A stretch of DNA of 64,000 nt from Colias croceus. Taxonomy: Eukaryota > Arthropoda > Insecta > Lepidoptera > Pieridae. The notes beneath the pieces were generated by a model. It saw only the letters and a list, made by a program, of their open reading frames with translations. It did no database searches and had not been told where the DNA came from. Both the position numbers and the translations under genes were made by a program. Shown here piece after piece: positions 12,214 to 24,900 of this stretch. The stretch lies in contig NC_059556.1 of assembly GCF_905220415.1 (NCBI RefSeq), positions 9,002,501-9,066,500 of the forward strand. The letters run 5' to 3'. Every line of letters begins with the position of its first letter. Within the stretch, counting starts at the first letter, position 1.

Positions 12214-12793
12214 CTGGTATACCTAAAGTTGGAAATTTTGAAAAAACTTCATTTTGGCGGCAAGAGATGAAACATGTGCCAATCGATAGTACATCAAAAT
12301 ACAAATAGGAAATACTCTTTGGTAAAATGTCGTAATTGATACGGTTTCGGAATAAATAAGGGTTAAAAAAAAATTTTTTTTTTTTCAGTTTTTTGAATTA
12401 TTTGTTACTTCTTACACTTAAAGGTTAAAACAAAGCATATAAAACTTCTAATTTGTAAAAAAAGGGTTATAAAATGTTGCATTACTATCTAAACCAAAGT
12501 AATAAACCAACTTTGGGCTAGGGATACGCACGTGCGGTGCGTCACTTATTACAAATTAGAAGTTGTATATGCTTTGTCTTAACGTTTTATGTGTAATAAG
12601 TAACAAATAATTCAAAAAACTAAAAAGAAAATTTTTTTTTTAAACTCTTATTTATTCCGAAACCGTATCAATTACGACATTTTACCAAAGAGTATTTCCT
12701 ATTTGTATTTTGATGTACTATCGATTGGCACATGTTTCATCTCTTGCCGCCAAAATGACTTTTTTTTTTATCGCAAATTGGTAGGTATACCAG
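12214..12793. mobile_element. Fold-back (long inverted-repeat) element, two 245-bp arms
   Basis: The left arm 12214-12458 begins CTGGTATACC and the right arm 12549-12793 ends GGTATACCAG. The arms are the same length and close to identical when one is reversed (for example 'GGCGGCAAGAGATGAAACAT' against its complement). A 90-bp spacer separates them and contains 'GATACGCACGTGCGGTGCGT'. No transposase is encoded, so this is a non-autonomous fold-back DNA element or MITE. A transcript would fold into a hairpin of more than 200 base pairs. Confidence 0.85.
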
Positions 12794-15408
12794 GCTTCAT
12801 ACTAAAATGTCCCATGCTCTTTGTTGACGTCAATACGTAAAGATATTTTAGGTATAAAGATAATGTAGCTCGTAAAGTCCATACTTTAGTGTTTATTTTA
12901 ATTGCTAAGTCGTTGTTTTATTGTTGCATACAGTTAACATGTCCAAATTTGTAAATTACAAATTTAGTTGGAGGCCAAAGCACCAAAGTTTACATGAAAA
13001 CATCAAAACAATGTGATGTACAATGAGATTATTATCAGGCTATACAATGATTGTTCTGTGATTTATTTTTATTTGTCGTAAGATTAGAAACGATTTTACT
13101 AACTTTTAATGTAAACATTATAAAAGTTTTTTAATATAAGTACCTTACCTAGCCTTAAATAATTTTATTAAAATTTTGAGAGCAAGGAATATACCTCCAG
13201 GGAGCTTAAATTTACATAAATAGGTATATTAAATGCAATTCGCTTTGGAACCCTCACTTCGTCAGAAAACTTATTTATATAAGTTTTTTACGATATTATT
13301 ATCGTCTACTCTTAAACTCCTCAAGAACAAAATTTTCCATACAACCATACTCTAAACCTCAAGCCAACCGTCAGCAAAACAAGTCTAACAGTACAAACAA
13401 GTAGCGCCAGCAAAAAAAGGCAATAGATTTTCACGATTCTCATGGAATTTCTAGCGATCCCATGCAGTTAGCAGTTAGAGTAAGGCTCGCGCCAAAAAAG
13501 CAGTGCATCACTTCCTGCCTCGCTGGTTACCAAATATGTAGTGCTGTTGGAAAGCCTGGCTTTGTGCAGATCTCGTTGTTAGCAGTTGGATACGGTTTTA
13601 ATGGTAATAAATTAATGTGTGAGAAGCCTAATCATTTTAAAAAAGCTTTATGTAAAAAAAATATTTAGCAGATTTTTAATAGCATTGGCTGAGATGCACT
13701 TTATTTCCTTCAATCTTTTTGCCGTTCAAGATTTTCGGAACAAGTACAGAAAAAAACATGTTTTAAAGGGTGAATAAATATATATAATTTATGCCTTGTA
13801 TTTTAGTAAAGTACGCACTTTAATAAAATCATTAATTTATTATCACTAAAAACTCGTGTGTGAAAGCCCAAAGGGACTCGTCAAGCCAGATGAGCGATGT
13901 CTTTGGCCTATCCTAGCTGTTAGAGCCTTACATACTTCCAAGTGATTGATAAACGAATTATATTCTCATTGTTGTACACACAGAATTCTATAAATATTAT
14001 TATTTTTTTTTTTTTGATAATATATTATGGATTTAAAGACTGACAGACCAATATTATGTTTCATCATGGAATCACGGATATCTTTTAGCTTATGCTTGTT
14101 ATCACGTAAGCATATTATCAATGAGGTTAATAGTATAATTAATTAATTGCGTTTCAAATCTGTAACATATCAATGTCTTTTTAAATTTAATCAAGAACCT
14201 TTGAAGTTCATAACGCAGTCAATCATATTATGTAATTTTTTTTTTAATTCTCAAGGTTTTCGCTGAATAAAAAGATTCTTCTATTACGTAAACATAAAGT
14301 ATAACTACCAACATTAATTAATGAACGGTCATCACCAGTCATCACGCTCAATAAACTATAATTTATACACCATCTATGTAAAGCAATATTTTCCCATCAA
14401 GTGACAGACAATACAGTTTTCCCGCTCAAAATTCTCACAGTGCCAACATTGCGACACAAAAGGACAAACGATTGTCTAATGTTGTTACTTGTTAGCCATT
14501 GTCATGTCGTGCAAAAATCCACGAATAAACACATACTTGGTCGTGTGGACGTAATACTAGAGAAATCTACGAGTTTTCGTTCAAGTGCGACGTGACTTGA
14601 TGACGTCGTTACGTGAAAAAATTAGGTTTTGGCTATACAAGGAACGCTGCTACTAATGTGCTATTTAATTCTTCAACTATAAATACGCTTTAAAATGAAG
14701 TCTTGTAGTATAAACGAGTCGTCGTAATACAAGCTTAAAGCTTTTAACTAAATAAATAAATAAAACGAATGAAAAAAAGTAAGTTAAGTAACCTAAGTTT
14801 AGTAAGTTTGTACTTATCAAATCGTCTGTGTTGCTGCTTTCCGAATCGGTGGTAAATAGTAAAACTATGTTTTGACGATTCAAAAGTGCTGGTAGAAGTA
14901 TTATTGAATACAAACAATTTTAAGCTTGAATTTATCAAAATTAAGGTTACAAGTTATTAGGCATATAATGGGACCATTTGATTAATGTTTGTTTTGATTT
15001 TTTTGGTTATGTTTTACTGCTTCATTGCATACAGGAAACATGGTATATTATATAACAGTACCTTATCTACTTTATATAACGTTCTCAAAAGTATTACGAG
15101 ATATACCACATGGTATAATTCTACTGGGATGCTATTGTCACTACTATTGCTTAGTATAACGTGAAAGTTTGTTTTATTGTCTAGTCACGAACGGCTCAAC
15201 GGGTTCGGATAACATTTTGATAACTGATAAGTAACATCATACGTCTTTAAATAATTAATTAAATAAATAAATAACATGAAGTTCTAGTTTAATGAATAAC
15301 CAGTGTCCCCCTGTGCCTCACTAAAATAGGTCCTATTTCAATACCAAAAAGGGATCATTTTCTTATAAAGGAGCTTAGGTATATTTGTAAAGGAGCCTAG
15401 TTATTCCA
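12794..15408. other. Gene-free stretch, mostly AT-rich
   Basis: I found no exon joined by phase. The patch 13440-13640 is less AT-rich and open for 68 codons, but it has no domain and no matched splice or polyadenylation signals. Several pure A/T runs are present, for example at 13998. Confidence 0.5.
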
Positions 15409-15602
15409 CACTAGCTGAGCCCCGCGGTTTTACCCTCGTTGTTCCGCTCCTGTTGGCTCCTGGTGTGATGACATATAGCCTATAGCCTTCTTCGATAAAT
15501 GGGCTATCTAACACCGAAAGAATTTTTCAAATCTGACCAGTAGTTCCTGAGATTAGTGCGTTCAAACAAACAAACTCTTAAGCTTTATAATATCAGTATA
15601 GA
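15409..15602 (+). repeat. Family A short retroposon fragment
   Basis: It starts CTAGCTGAGCCCCGCGGTTT, contains 'GATAAATGGGCTATCTAACA' and ends TTTATAATATCAGTATAGAT. It matches the copy at 48777-48952 over its length. Confidence 0.78.
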
Positions 15603-16186
15603 TTTTTTTTTCTAATTCAATCTATGAAAATCGCTGTTTTGGTTTAAGCGTCAAAGCGTAACAGACAGACAGATAAACAGATTCTCGCATTAAAACATTT
15701 AGGTATACCTACGTATGGAGATTTTACAAGTCATTGCCACTGGAATAATGTCATTTTGAAGTGCTACTTGCACGTATTTAATAACATAATAAGTTTTATG
15801 AAATAGCGGTATAAAAGCTTACGAAACAACTATTTTGCGGTGTGTTTCTGCCATTTGAGCTCACCGCAAACAGTGTGAAGAAATTACACTTTCTGTGACA
15901 TGTTATATTTATAACTTTATTACCTACTTACTTGCTTACCGCGGTTTCGTTTGCGTGGTGGTAAAGTACAAAATTTTGACTAGGTAAATGGGTTCAGTTT
16001 TTTTGAAGATGACTTGCACATACACATGAATACAATACGAAAGAATACATCTACAATAACTTTAGATTTGTAATAACTCTTGTACCTAGTCTGCCTGTGG
16101 CTTTACTCGTGTGCAATTTATTGAATAACCTTTAAACATAAATCATACAGATATTAGTCATTTATTTAACCTTATTTATGAATTAC
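15603..16186. other. Gene-free AT-rich stretch
   Basis: No supported feature. Confidence 0.5.
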
Positions 16187-16374
16187 TAGCGGTCCGCCCC
16201 GGCTTCGCCCGTGGTACATATTTCGCAATAAAAAGTAGCCTATGTCCTTTCTCGGGTAACAAAATATCTCCATACCAAATTTCATGCAAATTGGTTCAGT
16301 GGTTTAGGCGTGATTGAGTAACAGACAGACAGACAGACAGAGTTACTTTCGCATTTATAATATTAGTATGGATT
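16187..16374 (+). repeat. Short retroposon fragment (family D)
   Basis: It starts ACTAGCGGTCCGCCCCGGCT, contains 'TTTCATGCAAATTGGTTCAG' and (ACAG)5, and ends TTTATAATATTAGTATGGAT. A more diverged relative may lie at 33840-33980. Confidence 0.75.
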
Positions 16375-16559
16375 GATAAAACAACTGTTATCGAACAAAA
16401 AACGATTATTCTTGACCATAAACATTTAACTCTCACCCAGTCAAAATACATCTACATCCATTCAACACTATCTATTAAAGCGAAACATTCACAGACAAAT
16501 GAAATTCCCTAAACTATATCCTTTACAATATCTACAAAGTTTTTCGCACGACGCTTCCT

Positions 16560-16740
16560 ACGAAGCACCAAATTGATCCGTGATGTGGCTCACGCTCGAG
16601 CTCTCGTGATCAAGGTTCGATTCCTGTACAAATTGCGTACACGTTTCTTGTGTTCCCATCAGATCCTTACACTAAGTTTTACCCGTGGATCTGTTTCTGT
16701 GTTGGAAAATAATATGAACATTTTTGAGATTGTTTTACTT
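16560..16740 (+). repeat. Possible tRNA-derived SINE fragment
   Basis: The stretch holds a B-box-like GGTTCGATTCC at about 16614 after a region resembling an A box, then a tail containing 'TGTTGGAAAATAATATGAAC'. This arrangement is typical of tRNA-derived SINEs. It is not a functional tRNA, since no cloverleaf closes around the box. Confidence 0.45.
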
Positions 16741-18773
16741 ATGATGTATATAGATAGATATATAAATAAACTTCAAAATTCGTCAAATTCATATATTATG
16801 TATAGTTATAATTTTTTTTATATGGAGGGACCTACTTAAATTAATTATTGTAAATAATAAGAAAAAACTAATTAGTAGGTATAAGTGTAGGTAGATCAAA
16901 AAGTTTGGCCTAAGGGATTCATCTTTACATCCAGATAAGGTCAAAGTAAGATGAAGTATCAACCCACCACAACCCACACACATCTATGAAATCTTAATAG
17001 CATCACTTATCGCATATGCGTGACAATAAAATCCGTTAAAAATAATTACAAAATAATAAATGTCCAAACCATTAGAAAGGGTTATTCGAAATTATCGCGT
17101 TAAATGATGTAACTTAAATGATACTAAATTATAGTCTAAGTATAGGCTAAGTTCACGTATGCATAGGTCAAGCCAGTCACGATATAACTTTAATGGACAA
17201 AGCATTGCGACTTTTTAACATGCCACGTGTTATTATGTAAGCAATTGTTTAAAACGATTTCTTTAAATGTTCATATGTTAATATCTTTTATGAAAGGATT
17301 AGAACATGTGTTTCTACGTGAACTTTATTTTACAACGCGGTATTCCGTGTATACCTTTTGGTATAACTAAATAATTAAAACATCTGCTTGAAAATACATA
17401 ATTTTAAATATATTTACCAGGTCTAAACTTCACGAAGAAAGTTATGGAAAGGTATTGCGTGCAAATAACATAGTTGATTAAATGTTATTTTAATTATAAT
17501 CTATTCATTAAATAAGTCAATTAAGCATGACCGTGTTTATTTATTACAGAAGATATTCTAACCAGAGAGAATAAACAAACTTTAAACATTATTAGAATTA
17601 TTTCACATTACATCACCAAAATAAACAAATATAAAAAACAATAGAAAGCACACAAGCCACACTGAATAATTACAACAACAAAAATCGTGATCCAAGCAAA
17701 CAGTCACATACATCAAATTCATAATTCGTGTAGTAAAGAAAAGTGAAAACACCGTATACTTTCGCTGTACCACTTTTGGACATTTGAATAGAAAGCTCAT
17801 CCCAAATTGCGCACATTACTGGTACATCCAGTTTTGGTTGCGTAATTTTCAAACATTATGCATATAGTCCAATGTCAGTGTACACCTGTCTTGTGTTTTG
17901 TTTACCTTGTAAGTTCAGTACTGATTTAATTATCGATTTATTACTGTCAGTGTTTGTGGTAGGTACCTATTTAATTTGTAGATACATGCATGTTTATATA
18001 ATAGTTTCATGTATTGCTCGTCGTAAAATGACCAAAAACGACACAGGATGTTTGCTATGGTTATGTATACCTAAATTATAATTTTATAGCTTTGTACAAT
18101 TAAAAAAAATATTAGAACATTTTATTACAAAAAATATTGATGGGTTTTTTTTTAAAAAGATGCCTACCTTTTTTATTTATCTTTTCGAATATTATTTCAA
18201 CATACAAATGTTACGTTAACTTCCTCATATTGACACAATGACACATATAACTCATACAATTATTATCAATAAAAATCAAGAGATGACTAATAAGTAAATA
18301 TTAGCAGACAAACTCATGATTACGTGATAATAGTCACCGGCTAATTTTAAACACACACATGAACTTGAAATAGTAAAACGATTGGTCATTGTTGTAAATA
18401 AATTTATATTATACTAATTTCAATGTTTGGAGAAGTTTCATGTTTGTGTGCGTTTACAATAGATTCTTATGCACGTTTATTTACGTAACTTCTACACAGA
18501 ATGATAGGTAAATACAGTACGAAAAAGCCTTCATAAAAATATTTTTTTATTGATTACTTTATAACCTTAGTATTGGACAAACATACAGTCATTTAATAAA
18601 TATGTCTATGCTAAGAACTACTGTTTCAAAATTCAGCTTCTGCAGAAAATAATCAACAAGAAAGTTATTTATATTTTCAAGTAACTAGTGAATTTGAACA
18701 TATTCGAAAAACTTTTTGCATTAAAAAATAAACCTTATTGCACCAGTATTTAAAGTTCGTCTTTTTGTTCCAG
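16741..18773. other. Gene-free stretch upstream of the first visible smash exon
   Basis: This is presumably an intron of the LMO7-like gene, because the exon at 18774 begins inside a codon. I could not identify the preceding exon in the window. Confidence 0.5.
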
Positions 18774-18906
18774 AGCTGGCCGTAGACGGCGAAACCCGCT
18801 CGCGTTATACCCTGAGGACGATGCCCACGATCTGAGTGATCTCGGGATCGGCACCTCCAGCACTAAGAGCAGCCTCAGTGAGGACTGTGATACGCACAGC
18901 TTAGCT
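18774..18906 (+). CDS. smash: smash exon A (first exon found)
   Basis: Acceptor TTTTTGTTCCAG ends at 18773 and donor GTAAGT starts at 18907. The first base completes a codon from an upstream exon. It encodes AGRRRRNPLALYPEDDAHDL and then a Ser-rich acidic stretch. The other frames contain stops. Confidence 0.8.
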
Positions 18907-21900
18907 GTAAGTATAGTTACTATTTTACAGAATTGTTCTATATATAAAGAACAGTAGATTATGACAGAAATACGCTGCACACAAATTAATGCTACGAGTA
19001 ATCATAAAGTACTAAGAATATATTTAAATTTCTCTATTATATGTAGGCTATTGATGTCAAGTTGAAGGAAAGTAGGATTTAATTAAACTTTTCTGTTTTC
19101 AGAGTGACGGAATGGACCTTGATAAGAACCATTCGGATATGGACAATATGTCTAATTATGACAGCAACCGCAAAATGGGTTCAAGTGCCAACGAATACGA
19201 TACTTGCACGACCACGACCATAAGCTCCCCCGAGCCAGAAGAGTACACTTACGAAGGTGCAATAGAAGGATACAAGTCCAGAATCATTTCGACCACTAAC
19301 AGCAACATTGTCAAAACGGTGGTTAATAACAGCATGGAAAAGTCGCCTGACAAATCAAACGGTGACATACATAAAATAAGAACATCTGTCAGTAACAAAA
19401 TAGAAGAGAAACTTTCCTCCTTCCAACAGCAGAGAGCGAATGATTTAAAGAATAATAATCCAAAGAAAGACTTGCCTAAAGTAGACATACACAAGCGAAG
19501 AGAACAATTCGAACGCGAGAATTCGCAAGAATTACAAATAAATAAAACAAAATTACCTGATATTGCCAATAAAAAATCGATCAAAGAAAGACTGTATAGC
19601 TTAGAAAAATTCACTGAAGAAAGTCACATACAAAAGTCTGCAAGCGATCTTACAAAATTACCGACAGAAGTAAAGCCATTAAAAGAACGCTTATCTTGTT
19701 TGGAAAAAGTTAAAACAACTGAGCCTGAGAAGGTTAAAAGACTTTCCAACGGAGATCTGAGTAACACGAAATCTTTAAAAGAACGTCTTTCCAGTCTCAA
19801 ATCACAAAACGCAGAAGAAGAAGTGAAGGTAACAAAAACAGAGGTCAAAGAGGTTTCCATGAGTCTAAAAGAACGCCTCTCATGTCTCGATGCAGCAAAG
19901 AACAAAGAAATACCCAGAATATTAGTCGAAGAAGAAATAAACAACACTTTGAACGCAGCTAATGTTCCCGAAGACAATATTAAAAATAAGGTATCGGATA
20001 GCTCACTTAAAACTAATCTGTCTGGCTTAGAAAGTCAAATGCAAAGCTTTTGTCGTTCGCTAGACAGCTTAGATAGAAACGATCAAGCTTCCCCGAGTTC
20101 ATTCGAAAGGGTGCAGAGTTTGGAAGATTTCGATTGTGTTGAGATGCAGAACAATACTATTCCAAGTGACATTGAAACAGAAGACAGCGGCATACACACA
20201 GCCCGCGACTCTTGTGCGCCCGCAGACGACATCGCCGATCTCACTCAAGTAGCTTCTCCCATCGGAGAACCTATGGTTGAAGTTTCCGAATACGAATCCT
20301 CAAATGAAGACGGTCTAACATTAGAACCGAAAGTCGAGGAGCCCGCGGAAAATACTACAGAATTTGAGTGTAACAAAGATTTGTTTATCGACGAAGTTTG
20401 CGATCAAGATAACAAGACTGAAGACACAGACAGTGCGAGCAACTATACACAAGCGCTGTCGCATCCCGAGGAGCTGAGCGTAACTGAGGACGTGACTGAA
20501 ATACAAGTAGACAAGGAAGATGAAGACACGTTAAAAAGCTTAGATAATCAAGATTCCAGTGTAAGTCTCAATGAGCCGGTCTCAAACGCGTCGGACGGCG
20601 ACGCGGTGGTGTTTGAGGGCAAAATGACTATTCAGCTAAACTTGAATGAACTATGCAACAACTTAAACTCTGGTGCTGGGACCAACTCTAGCGAGTCTAA
20701 CGCAAACGACACTAACAGCAACAATTCTACTAACAAAAGCATGCCAATGGTAACTGTCTCTAATATTACAACTACTAACATTTCGCCAAAGAATTCCATT
20801 AAAACATTAAGGTCACTTATCGAACAAAATTCACATACTAACAAGGCCATTAATGTAGCTTCATGTGAGAGCAACGTAGGTAACGCTCAAAGTCATTTCC
20901 CTTGTAATAATGTACCTCTGTCTAATGATTATCGTAATATCCCCAGTAACGCAGCTAGTGACGACGCGGTAAGTACTTCGCAAGATTATAATCCGTTCTG
21001 GCAGAAACGAACTAAAAGATGCATCGAGCCTAATAGAAGAAAAACCATTTTATTAATTAATAACAAAATAACATCTGTAAAACCAAGTCAAGTAACGAAT
21101 AATAATAGTAAAGGAATAAACTAACTTGTCATTTGTTCTAGTGCCTGATACACTTTCTCATATATTGCGAAAGCAAGCTAGGTGATAATTTTGTATTAGG
21201 TTAAAGTTGTAGATTTTAATGCAAACAATCTATTCCAAAAAAAATTCGTCTTCCAATTCTTTTGGTGAACGATTTTTTTATACAACGAGTTTTTTCCTTA
21301 AGTCATATTTACTAAATGATCATATTTTCGTACTAAACATCATGTGCTAAAACGAATAACAATCCTAGCACTCGACAATACATACAAAAATACATTAAAA
21401 TCACAATTCATTAGCAAGTAGTAATAAAACAGGGTTAAATTAGTGCCCATTAGAAAGTCAATTGTATGATTTATTTTTTCATGTAGCCCCTTTACGATTA
21501 GTATTTTAGATAATTCTGTTCGTGATAATATCTGTAAATTCATTACCGAAAATATATGTTATATGTTATGTATGAGTTTTATTTATGTATTTTATATCCT
21601 CATCAATGTAATATGCATTTATATATTGTATCGAGGTGTACCGTATATAATAGGCCAGTCTTCACGATACTTCAGAAATCAGTGCATTAGTTGATTGTAT
21701 GATAAAACAACGTTATCTAAACCATTCATATCTCGTGTAAACAGGCCCCTATCTAGTGATTATGTTAGTCACGTGTAGCCGCTCTCGGAATAGGCTTGTT
21801 TCAATTTGTTAGGATTATTCATCGGCTTTGGTGATGGGCTCAGCGAGGTAAGAATACGTAGTGTTCGCTTCATAACTAACACGCATCTTCGCCGCATTTT

Positions 21901-24900
21901 GTGCTAAATTTTGTGTTCATTCCGTTGCGTTCGCATGTTTTACTTCTTATATTATGTTTTCTCCTATAAATGAAATGTGCTTTGTTTTATTTTGTAGTGT
22001 TTTTTCGCTGTCTGTTTCTGTATCATTTTCTTTACCACCCTTTCCAACTTCAGGTCATTGACGCTTTAGAACTGGCGTTCAAAGAGCTCGATTCGGAAGA
22101 AAGTGTAGAAATTACAATGAACGACGATGGCAAATTGGATGAAAGTAAAACGGAGGCAGCTAAAGATGACTTCGAGTTTAATAACAAAGTGTCTGTGACG
22201 CCTTTGTATGAGAACATTGATATATTTGGGCAGAACAATGTAGTAGGAGAGATAGATGCAGGAGCATTTCCGTTAGATTTGCCGACGAATGTTCTGGAAC
22301 CTCCGAAAGAGAAGCCACCGCCGCCACCCGCTGAAGACAGCCCTGAAGATGAATTGCTGGGAAATGTAAGTAGAATAATCTATAATTGGTGCGACAATTT
22401 CAATTGTCATGTCAGACACGTCTGATTATACAAAGATTAAATAATCTAAATAATCTAAAAAAACTTTACCGACCGGTTGGCTTGGTTGGTAGTGGCCCTG
22501 CCTACCAAGTACCCGGGGCAAATATTTGTGTGATGATCATAGATGTTTGCTCTGTGTCTGGGTGTTCATTATCTATATAAGTATTTATTTAAAATTATAT
22601 ATGTATGTTTATCAGCCATCTGGTTTCCATAACACAAGCGAAAAGCTTAGTATGGGATCAGATCGTGCCATTTGTGAAAATTGTCCTGTCCTGAAAAATA
22701 ATTAATTAAATGTAAATCACTTATTTGTGAACATATATAGTAATCATAAACAAGCCTGAACATAATGTAACCTAATTTACTGTTATTGAAAGCATCTATT
22801 AGACTGTTCTACTGCAATAATGTAACAATATCACTCAGATCTTTAATCCACCACTTTTCAGGGTAACTTCAAGCACACGAACTCAGCGCGCCGCATCAAA
22901 AAAGAAATACGCAACAAGCGGACAAGTTTCCTTGGCATCGAGGGGCAGGACGACAGCTATCTAGATGTCGACTTAACACTAGCTCCACGACCTGACATTA
23001 CCTCCTTTTTACAAGAGGAAACTAAGATCGAAAAACTGCTGTATAAGAAAACATTGTCCCATGATATGGACGCTAAGTTGAGAGATAGCAGGGATTCTGG
23101 TGTTGATATAGATAGAGGGCCGTCTGCTGAAGCCTGGTATAAGGGATCTTCTCCGGAGACTTCTGCTCCTCATAGCAGACAGAATAGCGAGGTGAGTACC
23201 TTATGTACTAGGATATAGAGTTGATTTTTGCATGGCTATATTAAGAGATGGGCCTATAAGTGTGACTAATAAAGAGGATTTTGCTAGGAATTTAGACGAC
23301 CTTGAATATATTACCAATTGTGATAATGAAAAACTAATTTGTTTCGATAGGTCATGCATTTCATAATATCCGAAATTATCGAGTAGTATTGAGCTGAGTC
23401 ATTTAGATATATTTTATCTATACTTATAATATTTTAAAGCTGAGGAGTTTGTTTGTTTGAACGTGCTAATCTTCAGGAACTACTGGTCTGATTTGTAATA
23501 TTCTTTCGGTGTTAGATAGCCCATTTATCGAGGAAGGCTATAGCATTTAGCTACTATTATGTACTCTGTGGCTATAGGCTATATAATATGTTCACGCTAA
23601 GACCAACTGGAGTTATTATATAGGTAATCAAAATTTTAATTATATCTGCATCTTATAGCTAACATAAATATTTTCAGCCATACACCCAAATAACTGTAAC
23701 ATCAGACGAAGAGGAATCGACAAGAAATAAGGAACAAACATTCGCAAAAGATCTATCGAACAAGCTCAGTGATTTGCCAAATGTAGATCCAAAAATAGAT
23801 CATTTGGACAAAAAGTTACAGCAACAACAGGTAAGCGACGAGTAGGAAATAAAAGATTATATTATCTTAATAAATAATACCAAATATGTAGATTTTGTAG
23901 TTCGATAGATTAGTTGTAATGCCCCTGGTGTTAGCTAGTTCGATAATGCTATCTTTTCCTATCTTCGATATTTCATTTCGTGAAGTCTGAAGGTAATTCT
24001 AATGAATCTTGCATTTGTTGATAATTGATATATTTAATGGAATGTTAAAGATTGGTTGTAATTATGTTATTGTTTGAATATTATTTAAAGAAAAAATATT
24101 GTAACATTTAGTTAGAACTGTATAAAATTATTTTTTGATAACTGTTATATCAGGTTTTATAATTTGATTATCTAATTCGATGGTTACGGGATTACCGCTT
24201 TTTGCAAACGAACCGTCATTTTTTGTAAAAGCGACCGATTATTTACGCCTGTCGAAGTTTTTTTCTGAAATACTTGAATAATCAGTCACTTTTTATGTAA
24301 CGGATCATCCGTAAATTTTGTCACAAAGTGTTTTTTTTACTCTCTTCTGTAAGTTTTGTCATTTAAAATTGACTAATTGTGATAGTAATTTATGAATGAT
24401 CCTTTATTGGTTATGGTTTCTATAAATATTCTTATTTATTGTATAGTAAAAATGTAAAATAACGCTGCTGTAACTCTAGCACTGCTTATGATGCTTGTAT
24501 AATAATGAAATATAGGATATTTAATAAATATATAAAAGAAAAAAATATCGTAATAAGTATTTAGTTCTGTTTAAGTTTATTGTATCGCACCGTATCTTTC
24601 CAAATAAATTATATTTATTTAATGTATATTCTGCCTTTTATTTGCACTAAGTAGTTGCATCCATTTGTTCAGAATGCACTTGCACTTTATATTAAGTTAA
24701 TTATCATCAAATCTGTAACAAATTTTTAATTTTTAAACAGTTTGATTTAATTATTTTATTAAATTTTTGTGTTATTTCTGTTATTTTAATATTTTCCTCT
24801 GTCATATTCATTTTAAAAATCATTTATTACTGTTGTAATGGTTTTCGCCCGCCATTTTATGTGTGTAAATAACATTAAACAAGATGGCCGCTACGGTGTA

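Noticed and set aside
13462..13668. 68-codon frame as an upstream smash exon
   Set aside because: Lies in a less AT-rich patch, but has no acceptor/donor pair in the right phase and no family resemblance.
16600..16640. Functional tRNA gene
   Set aside because: A B-box-like sequence is present, but no cloverleaf or anticodon stem can be drawn, so a SINE is more likely.
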